A stretch of DNA of 64,000 bases from an uncultured Gammaproteobacteria bacterium (GTDB taxonomy: Bacteria; Pseudomonadota; Gammaproteobacteria; Steroidobacterales; Foliamicaceae). The notes under the pieces were generated by a model. The model made no database searches. It was not told where the DNA came from and saw nothing but the letters and a program-made list of their open reading frames with translations. The position numbers and the translations under genes were made by a program. This document shows positions 10,214-18,625 of the stretch, piece by piece. Every line of letters starts with the position of its first letter. Position 1 is the stretch's first letter. The stretch is taken from contig OX639965.1 in the NCBI GenBank assembly GCA_951828235.1, positions 2,371,556 to 2,435,555 on the forward strand, given 5' to 3'.

Positions 10214-10774
10214 ATGACAGAATCGGATTCCGTCCTGGCAACGAGAGTGGGGGAGACTCTGGCGGGGCTTGGGATATCACCTGGGTTTCTGGAGACTCGT
10301 GGACTCCCAATGTACGCGGATGCCGAGCAACTGGCCGTGGTGGAAGTTGATGCGGCTGGTCGCGAACTCTTGCTAACCCCACCAACCGTGCTCGCGTGGC
10401 AGTCAATGAGCGAACGGGCACGTCGTGATGGTGTGGAACTGTTCCTGGTATCCGCGTTTCGGAGTTTTGACCGACAGCTTGAGATCATCAAACGAAAACT
10501 CATCGCAGGCCAGGACTGGGAGGAGATCTTTCGCGTCTCTGCTCCTCCGGGTTGCAGCGAGCACCATACGGGTCGGGCCGTTGATATCGGAACACCAAAC
10601 TGCAAGGTCCTTGACGAGGAATTTGAGCAGACTGAGGCGTTCGATTGGCTCGTCAGGTTCGCAGGCGAGTTTGGTTTCAGGCTCTCATACCCACGAGGAA
10701 ACAGCTGTGGGTATGCCTATGAACCTTGGCACTGGTGTTTCGTGAAGGATATCCCGAGTGCATTGCGATACTGA
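10214..10774 (+). CDS. VanY-like D-Ala-D-Ala carboxypeptidase family protein, copy 1
   Basis: 186 residues with the zinc peptidase signature of the VanY/peptidase M15 family: LVSAFRSFDRQ (substrate Arg/Ser strand), SEHHTGRAVDIG (first His and Asp ligands in S-x-H-x-x-G-x-A-x-D) and YEPWHW (second His). No signal peptide is visible, so action in the cytoplasm or export by another route is uncertain. It would trim D-Ala from peptidoglycan precursors or dipeptides. The stop TGA is the first triplet of the dispersed 45-bp repeat. Another copy at 20722 differs by only a few bases near the start. Confidence 0.85.
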   Translation: MTESDSVLATRVGETLAGLGISPGFLETRGLPMYADAEQLAVVEVDAAGRELLLTPPTVLAWQSMSERARRDGVELFLVSAFRSFDRQLEIIKRKLIAGQDWEEIFRVSAPPGCSEHHTGRAVDIGTPNCKVLDEEFEQTEAFDWLVRFAGEFGFRLSYPRGNSCGYAYEPWHWCFVKDIPSALRY

Positions 10775-10816
10775 CCGTTCCTTCGTAATTCGAGCCATGT
10801 CGCATGGGGAGGCCCT
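10772..10816 (+). repeat. Dispersed 45-bp repeat, copy 3
   Basis: TGACCGTTCC, TTCGTAATTC, GAGCCATGTC, GCATGGGGAG. Its first three bases are the stop codon of the VanY-like gene. Copies at 21280 and 31000 are nearly identical. Confidence 0.75.
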
Positions 10817-10945
10817 CAGGCGAATTGTTACTGTTCGCTATAAGCCCTGAAGAATTCAATCGCTCAAGATACTATATGGCTCGTATTCTTGGTCAGCAAG
10901 CATTTATTGTTCTACTGAAAGTAAGTCTGGACCGGGAGGTTCAAC

Positions 10946-11689
10946 ATGATTGGCATGAACGAAAAAACACTCATTCCGACTGCTCCATATGAACGTATGC
11001 CCACTTGCCCGGACCACAGAGTGTCGAGGCGCGAAGTATTAGGAAAATTAACCGCGCTGGGTGCTTTGACTCTCGCGTCGCCGTCTCTCGCGCAAGAGGA
11101 CAAGCGCTACGGGTTTGATCCAGATGGACCAATGCCAACACCTGATCAGTTCCTGGGCCCCTTTTATCCAGTGAAAAAGCCACTCGACGGGGGCACAGAC
11201 ATGACCCGTCTTAAAGGCAGAGATGGGTTGGCGTTGGGGGAGGTCATCGAGGTCTCTGGCAAAGTCATTAACTTGCATGGTGAACCTTGTCCAAACGTCG
11301 CCATGGAAATTTGGCAGCCGAATGCGGCTGGTCGCTACACACACCCGAACGATCTTAATCCTGCGCCAATTGATCCCAACTTCGATGGGTACGCGACCAT
11401 GGTTACAGATGAAGAGGGACGATACAGGTTTAAGACTGTTAAACCCGGAGCCTACCCGGTAATTGATGATTATTGGCGTCCTCCCCATATTCACTATCAA
11501 TTGACTGGATCATACGATCGACTGGTTACTCAGATGTACTTTCCAAACGAGCCGTTGAATGAGTTGGATCCGGTGCTGCAGGTGGCTTGGGCGAATGAAA
11601 CGCTTATCGGTTCCTATTCAACGCCTGAATCAGAGAGTGCCTCAGGGTCGCGAGGAGTGAACTGGGATATTGTGCTGATACGTGGCTAA
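10946..11689 (+). CDS. Intradiol ring-cleavage dioxygenase, Tat-exported, copy 1
   Basis: 247 residues. A twin-arginine leader (SRREVLGKLTALGALTLASP) precedes the catalytic domain, so export by Tat is likely. Domain features of protocatechuate/catechol 1,2-type dioxygenases are visible: LGPFYP near residue 68, VSGKVINLHGEPCPNVAMEIWQ, AAGRYTH (first iron Tyr), VKPGAYPV (second Tyr region) and RPPHIHYQL (two His ligands). The enzyme would open an aromatic ring between two hydroxyls with Fe(III). Two ATGs are possible (10946, 10955), and GGGAGG precedes the first. A VOC gene follows after 17 bp, as one unit. Copy 2 at 27443 encodes the same protein. Confidence 0.85.
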   Translation: MIGMNEKTLIPTAPYERMPTCPDHRVSRREVLGKLTALGALTLASPSLAQEDKRYGFDPDGPMPTPDQFLGPFYPVKKPLDGGTDMTRLKGRDGLALGEVIEVSGKVINLHGEPCPNVAMEIWQPNAAGRYTHPNDLNPAPIDPNFDGYATMVTDEEGRYRFKTVKPGAYPVIDDYWRPPHIHYQLTGSYDRLVTQMYFPNEPLNELDPVLQVAWANETLIGSYSTPESESASGSRGVNWDIVLIRG

Positions 11690-11706
11690 TCGGACTGAAA
11701 TTCAAG

Positions 11707-12693
11707 ATGAACGAAACTCCAGGTACGTCAGCCTCCGGCTTTAGTGAAATCGTTATTTCCGTTGAGGAGATTTCCTGGCTGCGAGACGCACTCACCAAGG
11801 TGGCCGGTTGGTCCGCTCTGGATTTACCGGATGCGCCACCCGGGCAGCACACCGCGTGGCACGTTCCGCCAGAGTGTACGCGCATCGAACAATGTCTCTT
11901 GACAGCCGAAAATGACTCCACTGGTCATCTCCGATTGGTCAAATTCCATGGCGCCAGTGGCGCTGTGATGCGGTCTTCCCAACGCACCTGGGACGTTGGA
12001 GGTATATTTGACGTCGATGTTTACGTGAATGATGTTGACCGCGTTTACCGAGAGCTCCAGCGAGCGGGATGGACGGCATTTGGTGAACCTGTCGACTATT
12101 CCTGGGGTGGTTTTGAAGTGCGTCAATCCTTGGCGCTCACGCCGGATGGTATTGCCTTCGGAATGCTTCAGCCCTACGGCAAAGTCCTGATTGACCTGCC
12201 CAAGTACGCTCACATGAGCCGAGCCTTTAATTCTGCTCAAATCGTCGAGGACTTTGACCAAAGCCTGGCCTTCTATACGGAAAAACTCGGCTGGAAAACG
12301 CTCGTCAATTCTGTGGTGAAGGATACCGAGGAGCCAGGACGAGACGTCATGGGCATTCCTATGCCTCTAGCGAAGACAGTCGAAAGGCGTGTAGCCATCG
12401 TACACCCGGACGGCACGAACGAAGGCTCTGCCGAGATCATTGAGATGCGTGAAATTCAGGGAAAACACTTCGGCAAAAGATGTGTTGCCCCAAATACCGG
12501 ATACCTGGCTGCAAGGTTTCCTGTCGCAGATCTCGAAAAGTACGCTGGTGATCTGCGTCAGCGAAAAGTGGAGTTTTATTCTGAACTTTCTGAGATTTTG
12601 ATTGAGCCATACGGTATCGCAAAGTGCTTTAGCGTGAGAACTCCAGATGGGGCAATTCTTGAGTTCTTTGAAATCAAAGGTAATTCCGGCTAA
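11707..12693 (+). CDS. VOC (glyoxalase/dioxygenase) family protein with two domains, copy 1
   Basis: 328 residues. Two beta-alpha-beta-beta-beta modules can be recognised: residues 10-160 (IVISVEEISWLRDALTKVAGW ... FDVDVYVNDVDRVYRELQRAGW ... LTPDGIAF) and residues 175-325 (SAQIVEDFDQSLAFYTEKLGW ... ARFPVADLEKYAGDLRQR ... VRTPDGAILEFFEI). The closing Glu of L-E-F-F is a usual VOC metal ligand. Coupling to the ring-cleavage dioxygenase suggests a role on a ring-cleavage product or a related aromatic, but substrate is unknown. There is no signal peptide. Copy 2 at 28204 is interrupted by an IS110 element. Confidence 0.8.
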   Translation: MNETPGTSASGFSEIVISVEEISWLRDALTKVAGWSALDLPDAPPGQHTAWHVPPECTRIEQCLLTAENDSTGHLRLVKFHGASGAVMRSSQRTWDVGGIFDVDVYVNDVDRVYRELQRAGWTAFGEPVDYSWGGFEVRQSLALTPDGIAFGMLQPYGKVLIDLPKYAHMSRAFNSAQIVEDFDQSLAFYTEKLGWKTLVNSVVKDTEEPGRDVMGIPMPLAKTVERRVAIVHPDGTNEGSAEIIEMREIQGKHFGKRCVAPNTGYLAARFPVADLEKYAGDLRQRKVEFYSELSEILIEPYGIAKCFSVRTPDGAILEFFEIKGNSG

Positions 12694-12770
12694 CTTTTGC
12701 CTCCGCGCGCTTGGCCTGCGGGGTACGCTAACCTCTGACAATTGCGCTTGGGGCCGGTCGAGGGAACATC

Positions 12771-13133
12771 ATGACTGAATCGAGGAATCCATTGCATACG
12801 TGGCTTGGTTACTTACTGCTGGTCGCGGCCAGCTTGTTGACTGCAGCTAATCTGTACTTTGCAGCGAGTCCGGTGGCCGCAACGCCGCTGTTCAACTACG
12901 TTGACGTACTTGTGCTGGTCGGGTTTGCAGCGACTATCGCCGAGATCATTCGCTCTAAAGGCGGGGCGGTTCCGCTTTGCACCTTCGCCATAGCGGCACA
13001 TCTGTACGCCTATAACTACATCGCCAAGGTATCGGAAAGCGGGCTTGAGAACGCCACGATCTGGCTGTTGATTGACCCGGTCGTCGCTGCCCTGTTTCTC
13101 TATAAGGGGCTGCATTACCTCAGAAAGTCCTGA
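12771..13133 (+). CDS. Four-helix membrane protein of unknown function, copy 1
   Basis: 120 residues starting MTESRNPLHTWLGY, with four predicted membrane spans at about 10-31, 36-60, 67-88 and 93-115 and a positively charged end (LHYLRKS). No family is recognised. It is the most copied gene here: two more copies at 31115 and 40767 share the same short upstream leader (GACATCATGACTGAATCG). Differences between copies are few and mostly conservative (for example S/G at 21, D-V-L/D-V-V at 45-47), as expected for a maintained protein. It follows the dioxygenase/VOC pair in two cases and a sulfatase in the third. Confidence 0.75.
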   Translation: MTESRNPLHTWLGYLLLVAASLLTAANLYFAASPVAATPLFNYVDVLVLVGFAATIAEIIRSKGGAVPLCTFAIAAHLYAYNYIAKVSESGLENATIWLLIDPVVAALFLYKGLHYLRKS

Positions 13134-13421
13134 TAGCGGCACGATCCAGAACGGCTCGGATTGCGGAGTAACTGTCAGTAAAGGACGCTCCCCCAATTTG
13201 AACGGGAGAGCAGAATCGTTCTGGAAATATGTCGCTCCCGCACCACTAACTCATGATCGACCTCATTGGCAGTAAATCCGGCACCCATTTGTGTTGACCA
13301 GGGCACGGGGGGCATGAGAATTCTTTCAATGAACGGACTCTCCTAATGGGTGCTCAACCGTGTTGCGCACAGATAATTGAACTCCGGGAATGTAACTACA
13401 ATTTGTAGGGCATAATGGAAC
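13134..13421. other. Intergenic region before brnTA
   Basis: 288 bp with no gene seen. It includes a CTCCC/GGGAG imperfect hairpin near 13187-13207, the CTAA site at which the second copy of this region carries an IS5 element (13243 region), and the brnTA operator at its end. Confidence 0.6.
13396..13408 (+). promoter_or_regulatory. Probable BrnA operator: CTACAA-T-TTGTAG
   Basis: Perfect 6-bp inverted repeat with a one-base centre, 13 bp before the GTG start of brnT. BrnTA modules are autorepressed through the antitoxin, so a palindrome here is a natural binding site. The same sequence is at 32906. Confidence 0.55.
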
Positions 13422-13697
13422 GTGGATTTTGAGTGGGACCAGACAAAAGATCAAACCAACATTTGCAAGCATGGGGTGAGTTTCGACACTGCCAGACGGA
13501 TATTCGAAGGCCCTGTACTAAGTTGGCTTGACGTCCGTTACGACTATGGCGAGGAGCGCTATATCAGCGTGGGTTCCGTTGGGGTGGGAGCAGTGCTGGT
13601 AGTCGCCCATACTGAACGTAACGGCAGCATCCGCTTGATCTCCGCGCGTCCCGCATCCCGCAAAGAAAGGCAGGCGTATCATGAGAAAACACGATAA
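13422..13697 (+). CDS. brnT: BrnT-family toxin (RNase), copy 1
   Basis: 91 residues from GTG 13422. MDFEWDQTKDQTNICKHGVS is the conserved BrnT start (F-E-W-D..K...N..KHG), followed by FDTARRIFEGP, YDYGEERYISVGSV and the end RLISARPASRKERQAYHE, where the R-x-x-S-A-R-x-x-x-x-x-E motif is typical. BrnT is a RelE-fold RNase that blocks translation. The gene overlaps brnA by 17 bp, as usual for this module, with the toxin first. An identical copy is at 32932. Confidence 0.92.
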   Translation: MDFEWDQTKDQTNICKHGVSFDTARRIFEGPVLSWLDVRYDYGEERYISVGSVGVGAVLVVAHTERNGSIRLISARPASRKERQAYHEKTR

Positions 13698-13935
13698 ACC
13701 CCTGACGCCCAGGCAGATCGCGGCCGTCAAGGATCAGGATATTGACTTCAGCGACATACCCAAGCTGGATGACGAGTTTTGGCGGAATGCCGAACTGGTT
13801 GAGCCGGACCGGACGGAGCAGGTCACTCTGCGTGTCAAGCGTTCCGTGCTGGCTTACTTCAGGGCGCCCGGAAAAGGTTATCAATCCCGGATGAACCGCG
13901 TGCTCGAAAGCTATGTGCGCGCGCAGGGCAAATAG
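13681..13935 (+). CDS. brnA: BrnA-family antitoxin, copy 1
   Basis: 84 residues: MRKHDKPLTPRQIAAVKDQD, then IDFSDIPKLDDEFWRNAEL and a ribbon-helix-helix end (QVTLRVKRSVLAYFRAPGKG, YQSRMNRVLESYVRAQ). It binds BrnT and represses the operon through the RHH dimer. The 17-bp overlap with brnT indicates coupled translation. An identical copy is at 33191. Confidence 0.92.
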   Translation: MRKHDKPLTPRQIAAVKDQDIDFSDIPKLDDEFWRNAELVEPDRTEQVTLRVKRSVLAYFRAPGKGYQSRMNRVLESYVRAQGK

Positions 13936-13977
13936 GTGGCCCAACGCAGTGTCTGCAGAAGCCATTAGAGTAGGTTC

Positions 13978-14413
13978 ATGATTGCCACGCGAAGCCTGAA
14001 AGTTGTCACGTGCGCGTTTGTTCTTTCTTGCTCAGCGGTTCTGGCACAAGAGAACCTGCGTGTGCCCGCTGTGCTGGAGCCAGGCGCGGCGTTTTCCGAT
14101 GAGCTTAGGGATGGTGGTCGGGGCCCCGAGATGGTAATTGTCCCTGCGGGGAGCTTCGAAATGGGGTGCGTATCGGGAATAAATTGCTTTGATGACCAGA
14201 AGCCTGTACATCAGGTAACGATTTCACAGCCGCTCGCGATATCCAGGTTTGAAATCACCTTCGAAGAATATGAACGCTATGCGGATCCAAGCCACATAGA
14301 CGACGAAGGCTGGGGACGTGGCCGGCGTCCAGCCGTCAATGTTTCATGGAATGACGCTAAACAATATATGGGATGGCTGTCTTCGCAAACGGGGCAGACT
14401 TACTGCCTGCTAA
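13978..14413 (+). pseudogene. SUMF1/FGE-type exported protein, 3' half lost at an IS5 copy
   Basis: 145 codons identical to the start of the intact gene at 33488, with signal peptide (MIATRSLKVVTCAFVLSCSA) and the FGE-sulfatase domain start (MVIVPAGSFEMGC, FEITFEEYERYAD, PAVNVSWNDAKQYMGWL). It stops at CTGCTAA, where an IS5 copy begins. The rest of the gene does not reappear on the other side of the IS, so more than a simple insertion took place. Confidence 0.85.
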
Positions 14414-15576
14414 GGAAGCTCTGACCAAGTCTGATTCTGCGACAATAGATCCTATTCTGTCTTGTTGAGGTTTGAGGGATGCATCAAGCGAGTTTTGCGG
14501 AGTTGGAGCACGACATGAAGAAGCGCCGGACGCGGCGGGAGCAGTTTCTTGAGAAGATGGATGGTTTGATTCCCTGGTCGCGCCTGGAGGCTCGGATTGA
14601 GCCGTTTTATCCGAAGGCGGGCCGCGGGCGGCGTCCGTATCCATTGAGTTCGATGCTTCGGGTGCATTGCGTGCAGTTGTTTTACAACGTCAGTGATCCG
14701 GGGATGGAGGACTTGCTGTATGAGGTGGAGTCGGTGCGTCGTTTTGCGGGATTGCGTCTGACGGGTTCTTTGCCGGACGAGACGACGATCTTGAACTTTC
14801 GTCATTTGCTGGAGAGGCACGGTCTGGGCGGTGTGCTGTTTGAGGAGATCAACGGTCATCTTCAAGCGCAGGGTCATCGGCTCAAGCGTGGGACGATTGT
14901 GGACGCGAGCATTATTGACGCAGCGAGTTCGACGAAGAACCAGTCGGGGGAGCGGGACCCGGAGATGCGTCAGACGAAGAAGGGCAACCGTTGGTATTTC
15001 GGGATGAAGGCGCACATTGGTGTGGATTCCGAGTCGGGTCTGGCGCACAGCCTGAAGGCGACCTCGGCGAACGTATCGGACGTGGCCACGGCGCCCGCTC
15101 TGCTGCACGGCGGTGAGGAGCGGGTGTGGGGTGACGCCGGTTATCAGGGTGTGGGCAAACGCGAAGAGAACCGGGATAAGGAGGTGGACTGGCGGGTGGC
15201 GATGAAGCGCGGCCGGCGTCGCCGGCTGGACCCCTCAGGGCCGGAGGAGGCCGCCGAGCACCGCAAGGGGTCGGTGCGTGCCAAGGTGGAGCATCCTTTC
15301 TTGTATGTGAAGCGTCACTTCGGCTACTCGAAGGTGCGTTACCGGGGCTTGGCGAAGAACACGCAGCGCATTGCGCTGCTGCTCGGCTTTACCAATCTGC
15401 TGATCGCGGGCCGGTATGCGGCCGCCTGACATGGGATACGTGCGTCTGCACACCGAGCGGGGCGGCAAGAACCCCGCCTATCAAGCCGATTTCAGACACC
15501 GAAACGGCGCCGGAGCCATGAAAAAACCGCCAACCCGCCTCCCCAAGCGAAATTTGGGGCCTTGTTCAGACCTTCC
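14414..15576 (+). mobile_element. IS5-family element, copy A (1163 bp)
   Basis: Ends GGAAGCTCTGACCAAG and, inverted, GGAAGGTCTGAACAAG. The left flank is CTAA and the right flank CTAG. IS5-type elements duplicate a YTAR tetranucleotide, so the mismatched flanks indicate rearrangement after insertion. It is almost identical to the element at 18740. Confidence 0.9.
14479..15429 (+). CDS. IS5-family DDE transposase, copy A
   Basis: 316 residues, full length. The N-terminus MHQASFAELEHDMKKRRTRR is followed by the helical region RPYPLSSMLRVHCVQLFYNV. DDE residues are visible in TIVDASIID, VWGDAGYQG and RAKVEHPFLYVKRHFGY. The protein cuts and joins the element's ends. Compared with copy B one residue differs (A/P at 151). 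There is no frameshift, and the element looks active apart from its altered flanks. Confidence 0.95.
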   Translation: MHQASFAELEHDMKKRRTRREQFLEKMDGLIPWSRLEARIEPFYPKAGRGRRPYPLSSMLRVHCVQLFYNVSDPGMEDLLYEVESVRRFAGLRLTGSLPDETTILNFRHLLERHGLGGVLFEEINGHLQAQGHRLKRGTIVDASIIDAASSTKNQSGERDPEMRQTKKGNRWYFGMKAHIGVDSESGLAHSLKATSANVSDVATAPALLHGGEERVWGDAGYQGVGKREENRDKEVDWRVAMKRGRRRRLDPSGPEEAAEHRKGSVRAKVEHPFLYVKRHFGYSKVRYRGLAKNTQRIALLLGFTNLLIAGRYAAA

Positions 15577-15769
15577 CTAGCGCGAATGCAGATTTTTGCT
15601 GGGTTTTCTTATAGGCCTCACCAAACCCGGCCTTTCTCTAGAACTGGTTGCATCGTGTGTGCTAACTTGGTCAAAGCGCGACGCGAGGGTTGTATCGGCA
15701 ATGCCGACAAAAGGTTCGAATGCGCCGAGATCGTTGCTGTTGCCCTTTTTCGGTGGAGGGTGGCAGTCG

Positions 15770-15886
15770 ATGAGACGCACGGAATGGTTACAGGAGGTTC
15801 GTCGGATGAGGTTTGAAGAGGCTTATTCGGGATGGGGGGCAGCGCAGCTACAACTGGGTTCGCACACATCTTCAGGCGGCCGGTAA
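15770..15886 (+). pseudogene. Transposase N-terminal remnant
   Basis: MRRTEWLQEVRRMRFEEAYS, then GWGAAQLQ, looks like the start of rve-type transposases that begin M-R-K-x-R-F-E-E-A-Y-x-G-W and continue with a helix-turn-helix, which is missing here. Only some 28 codons are similar. It could be the counterpart of the C-terminal remnant at 5263. Confidence 0.45.
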
Positions 15887-15911
15887 GGTGGCCGGTAAGG
15901 TGGCCGGTAAG
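15876..15911 (+). repeat. 12-bp tandem repeat, three units
   Basis: G(C/T)GGCCGGTAAG three times, readable as A-G-K-V repeats ending VPEFTLYC and a stop. It resembles in period and composition the GQ-rich tract of the RecG-like remnant at 5741, and may be the tail of another such protein. Confidence 0.7.
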
Positions 15912-15994
15912 GTTCCGGAATTCACGCTATACTGTTAGCCTAAAAGAAATAAGAGAGTCGCTGGAGCTTCTCGTTTTTCTGGAGGGCGCGAGCA

Positions 15995-16786
15995 ATGACA
16001 CAATCGTTTAGGGGACATGGCTGCGTAAGATGCCGCCGGAAGCTAAGTATCCTAACGATGGCGTTGGGATTGATTCTTGGCCTATCTTGGCAAATTGCGG
16101 TCGGTCAGCCAACTCCGGAGGATCGTGAGACCTTAGAAAAGGGTCTCCCGGCCATAAACATAGAAGACATCCTCGCACAGGTACCGCCGCCGGTGCCGTT
16201 GACCGACGGTCCGCCGGAGCACAAACCAGCCCCGGAGTGGCGTGCCTGGAAGGCGCTTTACACTTCCCTCGATTCGCTATCGCTCAATTCGATTGCGCCG
16301 GTGGAGAGTCTTCGAGGCCTGCAGTCTTCTGAAGCCGATGCAGTGTTGCAGGCAGGGCAAGACTACCTGCGACAACTTGCGAGCATTGAGGATGAGGCGC
16401 ACTCGGAGATTAAGGCTCGTTTTCCGCTGCGCAATGCGCCCCCGCTGCCCGCCGGAATTGATGCTCGCTATGTAATCCAGTTGCCGAAGGCGGTTGCGCT
16501 TAGGGAGATATTGGAACCCGAAGGTTTCTATGAGCGCTTTGAAGCACAAAAACAGTCGCTGCTTGACTCGCATCGCGAATATCTGGAACAGCTTATTGGA
16601 CCGGCCAAGCTCAAGTGGCTGGACAACCACGTCAAGACGGTCATCACCCCGTCCATTAAGGTGGTCACGAAAGCGAGGCGCCTACCTCCGGAAGAATGGC
16701 CAGCTTCTTTGCGTGACCGAGCAGCCGCGTTGCGCAAAGCAGCTGAAATGGGCTACGGAGCAGCTGATTTGCGCAACCTGGATTGA
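15995..16786 (+). CDS. Exported protein of unknown function
   Basis: 263 residues with a signal peptide after a basic N-terminus (RRKLSILTMALGLILGLSWQ), then a Pro-rich linker (VPPPVPLTDGPPEHKPAPEW) and a helical body of about 180 residues (EADAVLQAGQDYLRQLASIE, FEAQKQSLLDSHREYLEQL). No enzyme motif was found. It is preceded by GGAGGG and followed after 12 bp by the metalloprotease-like gene, so they are probably co-transcribed. It could be a periplasmic partner of that protease, but this is only positional. Confidence 0.65.
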   Translation: MTQSFRGHGCVRCRRKLSILTMALGLILGLSWQIAVGQPTPEDRETLEKGLPAINIEDILAQVPPPVPLTDGPPEHKPAPEWRAWKALYTSLDSLSLNSIAPVESLRGLQSSEADAVLQAGQDYLRQLASIEDEAHSEIKARFPLRNAPPLPAGIDARYVIQLPKAVALREILEPEGFYERFEAQKQSLLDSHREYLEQLIGPAKLKWLDNHVKTVITPSIKVVTKARRLPPEEWPASLRDRAAALRKAAEMGYGAADLRNLD

Positions 16787-16798
16787 TCAAGGTAGACC

Positions 16799-17776
16799 AT
16801 GTCAGCGCGATCATTCGCTATCGGCATTTGTCTATGCGTCGCGGTTTTTCTTACCGATCAAGAGAGTTTCGCATACGAGAATAGTACGGAAATTGACTAC
16901 ATCGTACCTTCAAACAATATGGTCGCACTATCGGAAACGCTCAGAGAATCCGGAGACTACGACTGGTTGTATTGTGCTATCTGGATCTGGGATGATTACG
17001 ACAATTACTGTTATTTGTGGGTGTTAGAGTTCAATGACCCACTAGTAGACGCATGGTCTATTTCGCCTTCTGGCGTCAGTACTTTCAGGGGAACTGACGT
17101 CGACATCGTACACGCCGAGGTGGGCTATAGTTTCTCGCCTACCGCAGACGGTATATGGACGGCGGAAGGCTCGCACTACGTCCAGCAGGCAATCTTCTTA
17201 AATTACTGTCCGTTCGGCTTATGCACCGGGTGGTTTTTTGGGGGGGTAAACTACCCCCATCTGGCAGAGACGGAAGCTCAACACAGCCGGATATCTCTCG
17301 AAATTGCGCGCTACACGAGCGTCAGTCTGACAGAGTTCAACGTCGACAGCACGATACTTCCCAGCGCGAACGAACTTCTCCAGACAAACGATGGATTGGG
17401 AGACGTAGCTTGCCCTATGTCGTTTCGACGGAGCGGCTCCATATCCACCTTTACTACGGGAGATGGCGTAATCAACACGGAGGCAGAACTGAACGCAGTA
17501 TTTGCAGTCGACGGCCTAGTAAAAGTAGTCGAGGAGATCAAATGGTGCGGAACAACAGGTACGAATATCGTCGGCTGCGCAGGTCCACAGGGAATTGCAG
17601 TAACCAGAGTGTCCGCTTTGGAAGGTATGCTGTGGGCGCACGAGTACGGGCACAACCAGGGTTTGTGGCTGACTGCGCATCGCACAACTTCATTTTGGCT
17701 TGGCTTTTCCGCGCTTGATCCGAATGCCAGGAGAGTGTCGCAATCTGAATGCGATGCCATGCGCAATCCCAACTAG
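16799..17776 (+). CDS. Exported zinc-metalloprotease-like protein
   Basis: 325 residues with a signal peptide (FAIGICLCVAVFLTDQESFA) and a Cys-rich middle part (WLYCAIWIWDDYDNYCYLW, NYCPFGLCTGW). Near the end MLWAHEYGHNQGL gives the zincin core H-E-x-x-H-x-x-G. The third ligand would normally follow as G-L-x-H. Here the sequence is GLWLTAHRT, so spacing to the next His is longer by about three residues, possibly after a small local change. The end RRVSQSECDAMRNPN is repeated in a fragment at 18626. A secreted or periplasmic peptidase is likely if the ligand geometry works. Confidence 0.65.
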   Translation: MSARSFAIGICLCVAVFLTDQESFAYENSTEIDYIVPSNNMVALSETLRESGDYDWLYCAIWIWDDYDNYCYLWVLEFNDPLVDAWSISPSGVSTFRGTDVDIVHAEVGYSFSPTADGIWTAEGSHYVQQAIFLNYCPFGLCTGWFFGGVNYPHLAETEAQHSRISLEIARYTSVSLTEFNVDSTILPSANELLQTNDGLGDVACPMSFRRSGSISTFTTGDGVINTEAELNAVFAVDGLVKVVEEIKWCGTTGTNIVGCAGPQGIAVTRVSALEGMLWAHEYGHNQGLWLTAHRTTSFWLGFSALDPNARRVSQSECDAMRNPN

Positions 17777-17821
17777 ACGCAACTTAATATGTTGGCCAAA
17801 TTAGATTATGGGAGAACCTCT

Positions 17822-18535
17822 ATGAAGTGGCGGTCCGCCTTCACAGTCTTGGCCTTGACACTCGCGATTGGAACGAATGTGTCTGGGCAGCAAGTGACGC
17901 AAACAGACGTCCGTGAATTCATTCAAAGTCGTCCATATGGCGGGCATTCATACAGAGAGATGTCGACCTTGTACGATTCGACAGCCGTACCTGCCCTAAT
18001 CGAGGCGCTCAACTCTGATGCGGAAGAGGAGAACTGGACAAATGCTGCAACCTTGCTCGGCGTAGTGGGCGACGAGCGGGCGGTTGGGGTGCTGATCGCC
18101 TTTATAGAGAAAGGTGGCTCACATTCGATCTCCCGCGCCCACAATAAGGCTCGCAGCGCAGCAATGAGCGCTTTAGGGTACCTGATCAACCGCACGGGCA
18201 GTGAACGCGCCTTGGACTATCTCATCGAAGGATTGACACCGAGCGTATGGAGAGAACGCAACGTAATCGGCGTCGTCCCGTATGCGGATTCATACGAGAA
18301 ATACGATTTGATGCTGAGCACGTATGCGCTCTTCGGGTTGGCCCTGTCGGGGCACCCACGGGCCGGGGAAGCGCTCAGGACTCTTCTGCGGTCGCCGACA
18401 CCAGAGCAAGTGCAATTTCGAGACTCGGAAGAAAACACGCTGACACAGTGGCTTGAGATTCATGGCCTCGTCGCCGAGCGAGGAGTGGACGGTATGAACG
18501 AGTATTACCGGGCCAGGAGCAAAGTGCGGCCGTAA
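17822..18535 (+). CDS. Exported HEAT-repeat-like protein
   Basis: 237 residues from ATG 17822, chosen because GGGAGAACC precedes it and because it opens a signal peptide (MKWRSAFTVLALTLAIGTNV). Helical repeat units are seen in DSTAVPALIEALNSDAEEEN, WTNAATLLGVVGDERAVGVL and RSAAMSALGYLINRTGSERA, the pattern of HEAT/PBS-type repeats (about residues 45-150). Such proteins scaffold other proteins. It lies 45 bp behind the metalloprotease-like gene, so the three exported proteins from 15995 probably form one unit. No named family. Confidence 0.65.
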   Translation: MKWRSAFTVLALTLAIGTNVSGQQVTQTDVREFIQSRPYGGHSYREMSTLYDSTAVPALIEALNSDAEEENWTNAATLLGVVGDERAVGVLIAFIEKGGSHSISRAHNKARSAAMSALGYLINRTGSERALDYLIEGLTPSVWRERNVIGVVPYADSYEKYDLMLSTYALFGLALSGHPRAGEALRTLLRSPTPEQVQFRDSEENTLTQWLEIHGLVAERGVDGMNEYYRARSKVRP

Positions 18536-18625
18536 GCACGCCACGGCATCGCGGCGGAGCTACGCTCGGATTTGGTGCGCGATGGCACGCAGCGGATCAT
18601 TCGATAAGCTGTGTGTCAAGGGCGC

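Larger units (their letters stand above)
15577..15994. other. 418 bp of mixed remnants without an intact gene
   Basis: It starts at the right flank of IS5 copy A and contains a transposase N-terminal fragment (15770) and a 12-bp repeat (15876). The last 60 bp (AAGAGAGTC..GGAGGGCGCGAGCA) form the leader of the exported protein at 15995, with a GGAGGG ribosome site. Nothing else was recognised. Confidence 0.6.

Noticed and set aside
10772..10816. The 45-bp repeat as an integron attC site
   Set aside because: It lacks the paired R and L boxes and the terminal GTTRRRY, is not palindromic, and no integrase gene is present.
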